Below are positions 21,730-32,207 of a DNA stretch of 64,000 bases, piece after piece. Each line of letters starts with the position of its first letter. Position 1 is the stretch's first letter. This DNA comes from Fistulifera solaris (taxonomy: Eukaryota > Bacillariophyta > Bacillariophyceae > Naviculales > Stauroneidaceae). The stretch spans positions 558,001-622,000 of the forward strand of contig AP026167.1 in NCBI GenBank assembly GCA_030295235.1, given 5' to 3'. The notes under the pieces are model-generated. The model was not told the origin of the DNA, made no database searches, and worked only from the letters and a program-made list of their open reading frames with translations. The position numbers and the translations under genes were made by a program.

Positions 21730-23879
21730 ATGAGCACGGTCCCTCGAAAGGAAATGAGGGAAGGCAAGCCACAAAGGCCAGATTCATCGTATGATGCATC
21801 ATCTTCCTTCATTCGTTCTCCGCCAAAGCGATCTACAAAGACGGCGTCCGCACCCACCACTCCGAATCGATGGCAGTCCTTAACACAGTCGTCTACTCCC
21901 GTTTCTTCATGGACTGTTGTAGAGAACGGTAGCCCGCAAAAAAGAAATCATTTACAACGCAACAATAGTCATCAATCATCACAGACGGGAAATCGACCGC
22001 GATTGCATTCGGCCCCGGTCGGAGAATCATCATCATCACGAGATGGCCACAACTTCAGCAGTCCGCGCAAAAGAAATCCTTCAATGAAGGTCGTCAAAAT
22101 AATCATAATAACAACAATAATCATACTGCCCGCATGATTCGACGCACACGATCCGACGGACCCATGTTCAGTACGCGACAACCATCGTTCCATAAATCAC
22201 AGAATCCCCAACGCCGTCTGCGTCGTTATCAATCCAGCAGTGACATGCCCTTACCTTCTCTTCCGACCCTGCAAGTCATTTCGATGCATGTTTTCTTGTC
22301 GCATCAATTGTATTACACACAGCCACCACCGAATTTGAAGTCCTCGTGTCCGACCGTTTGGAATTCACTGGCGCTCGACAATCCCGTGTCGTATTTCAAA
22401 GACTTGCACGAACAATACGTCCAAGCCTTGCCACAACAACACGAACGGATCTGTCAAGGATTACTCAACAAATTGTCGTGGACGAATGCTCCCAAATTGG
22501 TCGTCTTATATGCCCAACAGATGCGCATGAATAGGAATACGGGACGAGATTGTGTCCGATGGATTGTACACAAAGCCCAACAAGAACCGCATTATGCCGA
22601 CATGTATGCGCATTTTGCCAAAGAATTGTCACAACTTGAGGGGGGAAGAGAATACTGTATCGGTATGGTTGCGGGAGCAGTGTTGGAACGAAATGGCCGT
22701 ATCGAAATTGTCGACGGCTTGGTTAGGATTAATACGATTCGTTGGGGCATTGTATCGAACAGATTCTACCATGATTCCCATTGAGGATTATTTGAATTGG
22801 ATTGGGGATCGTATTCGGTCCGACAGTCAAGACAATGAACTTGTATTGGAAGGTTTGGGTCAACTTTTGACCCATTCGCAGTGGGAAGGACCGTCGGATT
22901 CAACGGCCACAACCGCAACGACTACCAGTACTGCGGAACATGTGAAAATCGATTCCATCTGGCCCATGGTACAGGATTTGGCCAAGACGGGGCAAGCTAC
23001 CATTTTTGTAATCCCGAAACTGGAAGCATCCTTTTACAGACATCCAAACGCATTCAGTTTTTGTTGCAAGATTTAATTGATTTGAAACAGAATCGGTGGG
23101 AACTCAAAGCACGACTGGTTCAAGCACAAGCTCGTACATTGGATGAGATACACGAACAGATGGAAATGGAAGAAGAGGATGGTGCTATTGTCACAAAGAA
23201 CAATTCGGCACTCTCTTTCATTCATTGGCGGTCGTCGTCTGCGACTGCCGCACCGGCGCAGCAGCGTTCCAAACAATATCCGGAGCCAGCCGATTGTGCA
23301 GAACACATGCATTCCATGATTCGTGTTTATCTATTGAACGAAGAAGAACCAATGGAGCATGTTATGGAGAAATGGACGGCATCCGTGGGAGAGGGGCCCG
23401 CGGACGACCAGGATTATCAAGCTCGCGTAGCAGCCGTTCTTGCCGACAGTATCCTCATGGCCTTGGAAATGAAATCACAGCAAGTGGAGCGATTGAAATC
23501 ATTGATGCAGCGTATTGTTGGTGGCAATGATGATAGTAAGACCACCATGACATCTTTGTTGCTACGAGGCTTACAGTTACCATTGGAACTGTTGCGCGAC
23601 GTTGAATTGGATGCTCCCAAGGCCGTCTCCTATTTGGGACAGTTCCTCTCCGGTTTTGACATTTCGCTTCGTGATCTCTTTTTTCAGGGTACGCCTGATA
23701 CATGGCCGGAACGGCCCGGAGCACTCGCCGTTCACCTCGTGGCGGCGCGAGGCAACAGCAGTGAAGACGATTTGAAGTGCATTGAAGAGATTCTGCAGCA
23801 TTCTGCAGAAGTTCGAGAACATTCTACCATCGTCGAATGGATCACGCAAGTGAAAGACTTGAACAAGCCGAAGAACTAG
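21730..23879 (+). CDS. eIF4G-like translation initiation factor (MIF4G + MA3-like)
   Basis: Scaffold of cap-dependent translation that would bind eIF4A and possibly eIF4E. A disordered Ser/Arg/Asn-rich N-terminus of about 170 residues precedes a MIF4G HEAT domain (LLNKLSWTNAPKLV, KAQQEPHYADMYAHF, LIRFVGALYR, KRIQFLLQDLIDLKQNRW), which is diagnostic. The C-terminal third (from about nt 23290) is helical and resembles an MA3 domain (HSMIRVYLLNEEEPMEHVMEKW). At about 716 residues it is nearer plant eIFiso4G than full eIF4G. Three frame breaks occur: near 22080, at the G6 run 22640-22645 and at the T5 run 23003-23007. Each is resolved by one base, and the corrected length is a multiple of three. 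No intron was found. Confidence 0.85.
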
Positions 23880-23951
23880 TCACAGATTAACGATTTTCTC
23901 TTGAGCCAGTATTATTCCATGCAACAATTTAACATTTTTACATCTATGTAC

Positions 23952-25022
23952 TTAATCATTGAAGTAAGGATTGTCGGGATCATCGTTGGTATAAATATCA
24001 TCATCATCATCATGATTGTTATCGTGACCCATGGAATTCTGATTCGGACCACTTCCATCGTTCATTTGTGATTTCGAATAGTACGTACGCGAGCAACGAA
24101 CAATGGCTTTGCCGACCCGACCAATCCAATCATCCTTCTCGCTTTCGGTATCCGCATACAACAAATAACACGTCTCTGGAGTCGATATCTCCATACTGTG
24201 ACGTTTCTTGGATTTCAAATCCGCACTTTTGACCGTGGTAGCCAGCGCCAAATCCAACATTCCGTGAGGAGCTGACAATTCATTCTTCCCAAAGAACAAT
24301 TTGGAGCCTTTGAGAATAAAGTATCGGCGGCGCCATTCCTAAAAGGAGGAGAAGAGAGCTTTAGATCGGAATTCGAAAAATCTAATACGACATTGAAGAC
24401 ACATTTGACGTACTTTGAGCCAGGCACTTTGCTTGGTGAGATATCCTTCATAATCGGAAGGTTCCGTTTCGTAGACAATATTGGTGATTGGATCCACATA
24501 CGGTGGACGCGTCATCCGACCACGTCGTTGCGGTTGCACTGGAACATATTGCGCTGATTGTTGCGGAGGGATGGGTGCCGGAGCATACAGCGCTTGCTGC
24601 TGTGGAGGAGCATATTGCGGTTGCTGTTGCGGAGGGATTGGCGGAGGAGGATACTGTGGTTGCGGAGGGATCTGTGCGTATTGCTGCTGCTGTTGCGGCA
24701 GCAGATAGGGACCGCCTTGATACGTCTGACCGTAAATCGCCGGTGGTTGCTGACCGTAGATTGCCTGCTGCTGTTGATGATTGTTGTTGTAGTACGGTTG
24801 CTGCTGACCGTAATAGGACTGCTGCTGCTGCGGCGGCATATTGGGCGTCGAATACATGGGTTGCTGCGGAGAATTATACATCCCTTGCTGCTGCGAAAGT
24901 TGCTGCGGCTGGTTGTAGGAATACATGGGATTTCCACCAGTGGCAGGCGTCGTCATATAACCGGGCGGGTTGTTCCCTAGATATCCGGTGTTCGCCGTGT
25001 TGCCTCCGTAGGCTGCTGCTGG

Positions 25023-25054
<32 letters not shown>

Positions 25055-25061
25055 GCTGCAT
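23952..25061 (-). CDS. Gln/Pro/Tyr-rich protein with C-terminal PH domain
   Basis: A 344-residue protein from exons 24414-25061 and 23952-24338 with a 75-nt intron in phase 0. The N-terminal 190 residues are prion-like low complexity: a run of 13 Gln followed by QPQY, YGQQ and PPQQ repeats. A pleckstrin homology domain follows (YEGYLTKQSAWLKEWRRRYF, then ILKGSKLFFG, and YADTESEKDDWIGRVGKAI with the invariant Trp). The splice junction falls inside the PH domain and restores LKEWRRRYF, which supports the intron. The tail is Asn/Asp-rich. PH domains bind phosphoinositides or proteins at membranes, and the Gln-rich half suggests condensate-type or adaptor behaviour; that is inference. I start at the Met before the Gln run. 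Confidence 0.85.
25020..25058. repeat. CAA/TTG trinucleotide microsatellite (poly-Gln)
   Basis: A run of TTG units (CAA/CAG on the coding strand) encodes the N-terminal poly-Gln tract of the PH-domain protein. Its length is likely polymorphic. Confidence 0.85.
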
Positions 25062-25534
25062 GTTTGCTTGCTTTGTAATGCAAAAATCTACTAAACTAAA
25101 GAGATAACTAGAAAGGAAGAAGCAGATTAACAAAGAGCCATCCTTTCGAACGAATAAAAGTTCGCAACAGTAGTGAAACGAGTCTTTTTCGAATGTTTAG
25201 CTCGTGCCGTGCGAAAAAAGCCTGAAAAGGAACGGCGAGCGGTCACACGGTCGTCTCTCAATACTAGTAGCTTGGAAGGTCCTTTGTCGCACCAGATAAA
25301 TAAAGAGTGACTGTACCTGGTACCTGGTACTTTGTACTCTCTGGTACAGCACACAGCACACACGCGACCTTTTCTCGTGACTTGCAACGCAAATAGGACT
25401 CGATGCGATGTTTTTTTCTCTTTTGTCTCGCAATTCGAGTTCGCCTCCGAGCAACTCCGTAAAATAATAATAGAAATGACGAGCATTTCCCTTTCTTATT
25501 GCTTCTCATCATCAAGCAATTGATTATATGACGA
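25062..25534. promoter_or_regulatory. Divergent promoter region, PH protein / CDPK
   Basis: 473 bases between divergent genes. It contains two overlapping copies of TACCTGGTA (25314-25322 and 25321-25329) within GTACCTGGTACCTGGTAC, a word that recurs in other intergenic parts of this window. No gene is supported. Confidence 0.4.
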
Positions 25535-27651
25535 ATGACAAACAGTACTCACATTACAATAATAGCCTCCGATGAAGAAACAACCATGATCGAAAAGCCG
25601 TCCACCGTGAAACGAGGATCATCGGCACTCCGGGGCAACTTGACCCGTGTACAACGCGATCGCGATCCTCTCTTTTATTATCAAGTCGAACAAATTCTCG
25701 GGATCGGTAGTATGGGAAGTGTTGTCAAAGTACGGAAACGAGAAGCAGTCGTTGGTGGCAGTGCTCGTCAGGATTTGCAATTTCATTATCGCAAAGAAAA
25801 AGTGTTGAGTCAGTGTTTTCGACTGCCGCTCGTTGGTGGTCTATTTCATATTTGTTTCAAAGGATTGTTGAAATTTAAACCAAATGCCTATCACGAAGAA
25901 AAAGAGGAAGAACCTTTCTTTGATAGTGGACATGTCAGTCACAATAGTCACGACACGGTTCCCGATTATATCAATGCCACCAGTCCGCGCAGCCAAAAGG
26001 ACATGATGTACGCGATGAAATCCATTCATCTCAGTCGAGTCACCGACCAGCGATTCTTACAAGAACTTAAAAATGAAGTGGCCATATTGAGAGATCTCGA
26101 TCATCCACACATTGTCAAAGCCATTGAAACCTTCGAACATCGGAATCAATTGTTCATCATTATGGAATTGTGTTACGGCGGAGATTTGTATTCGCGAGAC
26201 CCGTATACCGAAGAGCACGCGGCCCGTATCACGAGCAGTATTTTGTCCGCCATTGCGTACATGCACTCTAAGAATATTTTGCACCGTGATTTGAAATACG
26301 AAAATGTGTTGTTCGTCAACCATAGTCCGCAAGCAGAAATCAAACTCATCGATTTCGGTCTTTCCGCGGCGTTTGGACGTGATGAATTGACAGATGGCGT
26401 GGGAACTATGTGAGTTGAATCCCAATTGTCTTTGATGTATACTGGTAGAGCTGCTCTGACCCTTTTTCTTATTGCTATGACAGCTATACAATGGCACCAG
26501 AAGTATTGAAAAGGAAATACGGAAAACAGGCGGATGTATGGAGCGTTGGTGTCATTGCGTACGTTTCCTTCGTTGGAAGGAGCCGTCTAAACAATCTTTC
26601 ACTCACATGCTCCTTCTTTTTGCAGTTATATGTTGTTATCGAGTCAGATGCCTTTTTACGGAAAGAAGCGGCAACATATCGTCGAACAAATCATGTCAGG
26701 GAAATACGAATTCAACGGTCGACGATGGAAGCGCGTTTCTAATCAGGCAAAAGAATTTGTTGCGGACTTATTAGTGGTGGACCCAGCGGAGCGCTTGACG
26801 GCGGATCAGGCATTGGCGGCGGCATGGTTGAATCGCGGTTTTAGCGCTACTCTTCGAAGTCCGAGTGCGGATGAGTTTGAAGCCGCCCACCAGAGTATGG
26901 TGAACTATGCCAAGTATTCCAAATTGAAACAAGTGGCACTAATGGTCATCGCTCATCGCTCAACTAGCGAAGAAATCGGCGTACTACGGAAACTGTTTCA
27001 AAAGTACGACACGGAGGGACGTGGGCACGTGACCTACGAGCAGTTCCGAAAAACAATTTTGGGCGCAGGTTATTCAGAAGACGCATGTCGGCAGATTTTT
27101 GATGCAGTGGTAAGTTCGTGTCTCCACTGTTTGAATACTCCGATTGTGTGAGATATCTTAAACGATTTTTGGGCGCCTTGTACAAGGATCAAGACGGAAG
27201 TGGTTTGATTCGGTATACGGAGTTCCTGGCTTCCACCATTGAAGCACAGGGTGCTATCGACGAACGTCGTTTAGCGGAGGCGTTTGACCGCCTCGACAGT
27301 GACGACTCGGGCTATATTACCGTAGAAAATTTGAAGGGCATTCTGGGCGATGACTTTCCAGATTCAGAAGTTGAGGCTATATTGAAAGAGTGTGCTAAAG
27401 ATGGCAATGTATCATACATGGATTTCCTGGCTCAATGGAATACACAGAAAGAAACAAAACGCCAAGATTTCTTGGCTGACATCTCTAATCTAACGTATAG
27501 CAGTGGACATCCATTACCACAAGGCCCACTGTTCACAGACGAAGCATCCAGAACCGGGACGTCACCCTCTAGCATGGTAAAAACAGACTCGCATGGTCCT
27601 GAAGCCGCAGTCGTTCAGCACGAAGGAGATCATGCATTCGCCGATGTATAA
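25535..27651 (+). CDS. Calcium-dependent protein kinase (CDPK) with N-lobe insertion
   Basis: Ser/Thr kinase activated directly by Ca2+. Exons 25535-26409, 26484-26558, 26626-27109 and 27187-27651 give 632 residues, with introns of 74, 67 and 77 nt, all GT-AG. The kinase shows the Gly loop [11 protein letters not shown], the Lys in [17 protein letters not shown] in LIDFGLS, and the APE region TMAPEVL, which is restored by splicing to GTIYTMAPE. Four EF-hands follow the junction helix: [40 protein letters not shown] and a weak fourth ([10 protein letters not shown]). An insertion of about 85 residues, acidic and Ser/His-rich after a hydrophobic stretch, separates the Gly loop from the catalytic Lys; most CDPKs lack it. 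There is no N-terminal myristoylation site. The gene converges on the GH5 gene 66 bases away. Confidence 0.92.
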
Positions 27652-27717
27652 CGAACAGCTACTAGTGTAAAGTAAAGTAATATTATTCTTTTCGTTATTG
27701 TTATCTTGCCGCATTCC

Positions 27718-29371
27718 CTATTGACGAAGCCCGCAAGTTGCTGTTGACTCGTCTGCTGGTAGGGATGGATCAAATCTATGCATCAATTCACGAAAAGACC
27801 AGGCTGCTCGAAATGCACCCCCATGTGGCATCGTCCAAGCCCAAAAATATAAATCAACATTCGCTGCAGAAGCTGCTTGCAATTGATCTTCGTACGATAT
27901 CTGTAAAGTCCGCGTATCTCGGCACGAAAGCAAAACGGAATGATGAGTCGAGGCGGAAAACTCTCCGGAAACTAATCGAGCTGTTGGTTCTTGAAGCGCC
28001 CCCCGAAAGATTTGAGCCCACGTACTACACGAACGCAACACCGTTTCGGCTTGCGGACTGGCACACCGAAATGCCGCATCATGCCCCGACACAGTACCAT
28101 AGCATCGTCCTTCCCAAGCATGGTAATGATGCATATCCAAAACGGCCCATTCCTTGCGCTCGTTTTGTGTCGTTACAAGCTTCCACCAGTCGGCAATGAT
28201 TTGAGTCGCTACAGGATGACGTCCCGCCGGATCGTCACTATCACCGGTAGTCAATGCCTGGACAAAGATCGATTCATGTACATTTACGATCAAATCAACA
28301 CCTCTGCTCGGTAACGATGTCCGCCGAAATGCCCTGATGGCATCGCTCTGCCACCGCAAGACGCGCAAATGAGGACCATCCGGGATATTCACCAGTGGCT
28401 CGTCATTCAAAGTATAATCGGGTACAAATGATTCGCTATCAGGGTTGTACGATCCCGGTCCAAACATACCCGCTAAATGAGCTGGTTCATTCATGGGTGT
28501 GATTCCACCCAGTCCATCGAATGCTTTGGGCTCCAACGATTCGACCCACGACAAAAAGTCCCGAAAAATTCCCCTCCCTACGTCCTGGTCATTCAAGGGG
28601 TCGTCGTACTTCCAAAACAGACAAGGTCGAGGCCAAACACCGGAAAACGTCCCGATGGAAGTACCACCGGGATAGGTATGAATGTCGAGGACTGCTTTGA
28701 GTCCCCAACGATGACATTCTTTCAAGAATCGAACGATCAGTGGTTTGGGGACCGCCGGCCAGTACACGGTCACATTTTCTCGTGCAAAGAAAGGATCGAT
28801 ACAAGCAAATCGATCCAGAGTGATTGCAGTTGACTTGGTCATGGTAGGATTTTCCGATGTGAGACACCAACTCATCGGTACCCGTATCGATCGTACACCC
28901 ATGGCTTGCAACAGGGGCAGATCGGCAACGACTCGATCGAAATAATAGTTCCGGTACGCATCCAACGCCCGGACCGCTTCGACCAGGCCTCGTTGGTCGA
29001 TCAATTGCTGAAATAAATCCGTTTCGGAATGCCAGGCAATATTGTTGAGTAGGGGGAGGGAAACAGCGCGCAGCCGTGTCGTTTGAGGCCGTGGCCACTT
29101 CGACGGCGCCATCGTCTCCGACAAAGAAATAATCTTCCAACGACAACCAGGAAGCGAAATTGACACCGTAGGGGATCCCAGGCTGTGTTCTCTGTAGGGA
29201 GTCGTCGTCTGCGGACCCATGATGGAGATAGAAACCCAAGGATAGCAAGGTGAATAAGGTGAAAAATATAATTGCTTTTGTTGGATATGAATTCCATGAA
29301 CACAGATTGCGGCGTGTTTCGACATTGTCGTCTTCGTCAACCGAAGGGATCGCTGTGTAGTGAGGTGACAT
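27718..29371 (-). CDS. Type II membrane GH5 glucanase-like hydrolase
   Basis: A second family 5 glycoside hydrolase, about 550 residues. The start is MSPHYTAIPS at 29371. A single N-terminal hydrophobic segment (AIIFFTLFTLLSLGFYL) after about 30 cytosolic residues makes a signal anchor. The catalytic domain begins GVNFASWLSLEDYFF, has VRSIRVPMSW, the acid/base Glu in GGITPMNEPAH, DMHHYHAW, and the nucleophile Glu in LVSGEFSAS; it ends YFWAWTMPHGG...WSF. The sequence is related to exo-beta-1,3-glucanases but diverged from the first GH5 in this window, so the substrate may differ. One frame break coincides with the C5 run at 29052-29056; one base fewer gives CFPPLLNNIAWHSETD, which fits the family. 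A long upstream in-frame extension to 29472 is in the wrong frame for the N-terminus and is not used. Confidence 0.85.
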
Positions 29372-30312
29372 TTGTATTGATTATAGTACAAGAATAGAGA
29401 CAAAGATTGCAAATAAAAGGACGGAAAGAGAAGAATGAGGCCGAAACGATTTTGGATCTTTCGTCGATCCAAAAATGTTTCGGAGAACGGGAGAAAATCG
29501 TTGGCGCCGAATAAGGATGGAAATGGAACTGCAGCAGCTCATGACTAAATCCAGTCTTGGCGAAAAACAGACAACACTAGGAACCTACAGTAAATTAGAT
29601 TGACGAACCCCGCAAGACGTTTCGACATCATTGTAAGTGACTTGCGCATTGCAAAATGTTGCTGAAGACTTTTTTCATTTGGAATAAAACGACACAGGTT
29701 TCTTTCAAAGCTTGCAAAAGGAACATAATTATTATTTAGATAACAGTCGATCTCGGGAGAGGGTTGACTCATGACTGAAATCCAGTCGTGGTCAGTGATG
29801 TATGTCCTATTGTGGAAAAAAGAAACGACGGAAGAATGGGTCGATTCTATTGGCCGAAACTTCTTTCTCCTCAAACAAAATCTTCAGGCTTCCGGGACTT
29901 TAGAAATCATGGAAGAGCACGGTATGAGAGAATAATAAATCGACGCTAAAAGATAGAAATAATTGTGCAACGCACCGTCCCCCAGAATGCACAACAATAA
30001 ACTGATCAAGCCCTAACAGTAAGATTGAATGAAGACACTATTGAATTCGGAAACTTAGTTGAAAGCAAGAAAAGCATGTCCTTTTCTTTTCGATTCCCCA
30101 CTAGTATGAAAGGATAGTTGACGCTAAAAGATAGAGAAAGGTGATGCACCTTCCTCTATAATCAAAGACAATGGACTGGTCAAGCCCTTGCAGCAAAATG
30201 AAAGCAACACTTTCACTTTTCGGAATAGCTTAAATACTAACAACTAATCCCCGACCTTTCCTTTTCGATTCCCCACTACTTTGTTTCCGTCCACCGATTC
30301 CAACGTGATTTT
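29372..30312. other. Intergenic; repeats and palindromes, no gene
   Basis: 941 bases between the GH5 start and the dioxygenase stop. It holds two copies of an ACTGAAATCCAGT-type palindrome (29541-29560, imperfect, and 29771-29790) and a tandem imperfect duplication (29942-30278). Short open frames lack recognisable products. Confidence 0.5.
29942..30278. repeat. Tandem imperfect direct duplication, two ~160-bp copies
   Basis: Copy 1 (29942-30103) and copy 2 (30120-30278) both begin GACGCTAAAAGATAG, share a CTGGTCAAGCCCT-like middle, and end CGATTCCCCACTA. They are clearly diverged in between. The second copy abuts the 3' end of the dioxygenase gene, so it may serve as its 3' untranslated region. 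Confidence 0.75.
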
Positions 30313-31473
30313 TCATCCTGTAGCATACATCGAGACAGTGCCATAATTCTTCGTTTCCGTGTAAAAAGGTTTGGTGTACAAGAATTGAATGATGGGTCGG
30401 ATTTTTTCGGAATGATTTGCCATACCGCGGTGCATGAGACGATAATCGTACAGGACACTTTGTCCCGCACACAGAATGCCGTCAAAATCAGCCGCCAACC
30501 ATTTTGCGGCCGGACCAAAGCCCACCAATTGACTGGTTTTGTGCGATCCCAAAAAGAATTGCGTGAATCCCACAGCCGAATTCAGATCAATGAGAGGAAG
30601 AAATACACAAAGCGCGTACGGAGGAGCGTGGCCGTGACCATTTTCATCCGCTTCGGCTTGCAAGTGACCTCCATCGCAATGCCAACCTTGATTTTGTGCG
30701 CCTGGTTTTGAATAAATGACATTGGCTTCAACTTTCCAGTTGCCTGCACCGAATACGTCTTGTACCAAGTTGAACCATGGACCGGTCTCCGTGGCGACTT
30801 GACGCAAGGCCGACCATTCCTCGTCACCAAAGATATCCACGCGTATATCGTAACGCAATCCGGAGCGACTACCAATTTCTTGAAACAAGAAATCACCATT
30901 TTGGTAATCAATGTCGGGATGATTTTTGGCAAAGTAATCTTCGACTCGTTGAATGAAACGATACGTTGTGTTTCGAATACCATCGAGACTCTGTTCATCG
31001 ACTCGTGTATGGCACACAAGTAAACCCAAATCATCAAAGCGCTTTTGATTGCTTTCCTTGTCGTTTGTATCAAAAAGCAGGTCCTCTTGGGTATATTTTT
31101 TGTCCATCAAGGGTAAATAGCTGGATGACTCGACCAAAACTTCCATCTCCATGGTTCTGCCAGGATCGGCGAAAGCATCTCGTAGAATAGTGAAAATGGG
31201 AGAATCATCACCTTCACCGTAACAGCAACAAAGGGAAATGGATATATCCACGGTCGTCGCATCTACAGTACGGCATCGGTGTAGTTTCCATTGACGGCGA
31301 GTAGTGTCGGCCAATAATAAGTGTTGGGCCAATTTCGTGACAATTTCGTTTTCCTGAAAAAAATCGTTATTTATATTGGAAATCCGTATTACTTTCGTAA
31401 CTCTCTGCCAATTTTCGTTATCGTCGTCATCACCATCTTCTTCTTCTTCTTCTGATTTGTGGTAGTGTTGCAT
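30313..31473 (-). CDS. PhyH-like Fe(II)/2-oxoglutarate dioxygenase
   Basis: Predicted non-haem iron oxygenase of the phytanoyl-CoA dioxygenase-like superfamily, 386 residues. After an acidic N-terminus (EEEEEDGDDDD) and a long unassigned first half, the jelly-roll core shows the metal-binding HxD in GWHCDGGHL, a proline-rich loop and PLIDLNSAVGFTQFFLGSHK, typical of PhyH proteins. The distal His is in YRLMHRGMANHS and the 2-oxoglutarate-binding Arg in KIRPIIQFLY. The substrate cannot be inferred; the family hydroxylates lipids, small metabolites and peptides. No targeting peptide or membrane span is visible. It is divergent from the cyclase gene, with 734 bases between them. The frame is unbroken. 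Confidence 0.85.
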   Translation of the reverse strand: MQHYHKSEEEEEDGDDDDNENWQRVTKVIRISNINNDFFQENEIVTKLAQHLLLADTTRRQWKLHRCRTVDATTVDISISLCCCYGEGDDSPIFTILRDAFADPGRTMEMEVLVESSSYLPLMDKKYTQEDLLFDTNDKESNQKRFDDLGLLVCHTRVDEQSLDGIRNTTYRFIQRVEDYFAKNHPDIDYQNGDFLFQEIGSRSGLRYDIRVDIFGDEEWSALRQVATETGPWFNLVQDVFGAGNWKVEANVIYSKPGAQNQGWHCDGGHLQAEADENGHGHAPPYALCVFLPLIDLNSAVGFTQFFLGSHKTSQLVGFGPAAKWLAADFDGILCAGQSVLYDYRLMHRGMANHSEKIRPIIQFLYTKPFYTETKNYGTVSMYATG

Positions 31474-32207
31474 GGATGTTTGTTGGAGATGTTACTACTG
31501 CTTTGGATGGTCAGCAAACATGTATAAGCATGACTTTGCTTGGGGACATGCCGTCAATTTCAAATAATAATAATAATGGCGATTGTAAACTCCGGGTCTT
31601 CCCTCCATCGACGAATTTCCTACGAGGCCTACGTCAAAAGCACGTACAAATAATTCAAAGAGGTGCACCGTTCGTCTTTACCTACTTTGTATATAGTAGC
31701 TCTCTAGAGATATAACGTTTTCGAGTTGTCATCGAATGCCCATTATCGTGTCATACATATAGGAACGCATGATCCATATAATGGTGAAACATTGCATGAC
31801 ATTCGACGCAAATAAGAGACATTGAAATTTGGAATTGTTGCAACATGGCAGTATCCGGGTTTCTTCTGTCGCTCGATGTTGTAAAAAACGTTGTAAATGA
31901 CTACCAGTACGAGGCCAACGTGTAAAAAGGAACGTAGGAAGTAGGAACTCTCTAGGAACAGACAACAACGCCAGAAAACCCTCATCAGGAACAGCAACTG
32001 GATGGAGGTTACCGCCTTCAAACAAATGTACTTTGTAGTGAGTGAAACCAAAAAGAAACATTCAGTTGAACAACAACTCACATTGCGCTGTCAACAACAA
32101 AAAAAAAACTAGCTCTGTGGTTGTTTAACCCTGAATGGATTGACGTTGAAAAATCTTTAAGAACAGTAACCCACAAGAAAAGATTTTTTTCCCTTCCGTG
32201 AAGAACC
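31474..32207. other. Intergenic; divergent promoter region
   Basis: 734 bases between the dioxygenase and cyclase starts. It contains an AATAATAATAATAATGG microsatellite-like stretch (about 31563-31580) and a poly-A tract near 32097. The longest open frame (31743-32081, minus) is hydrophobic without a recognisable family, and I do not call it. Confidence 0.4.

Noticed and set aside
24488-25078. Plus-strand Ala/Val/Gly/Cys-rich frames
   Set aside because: They are antisense shadows of the Gln/Pro codon repeats of the PH-domain gene.
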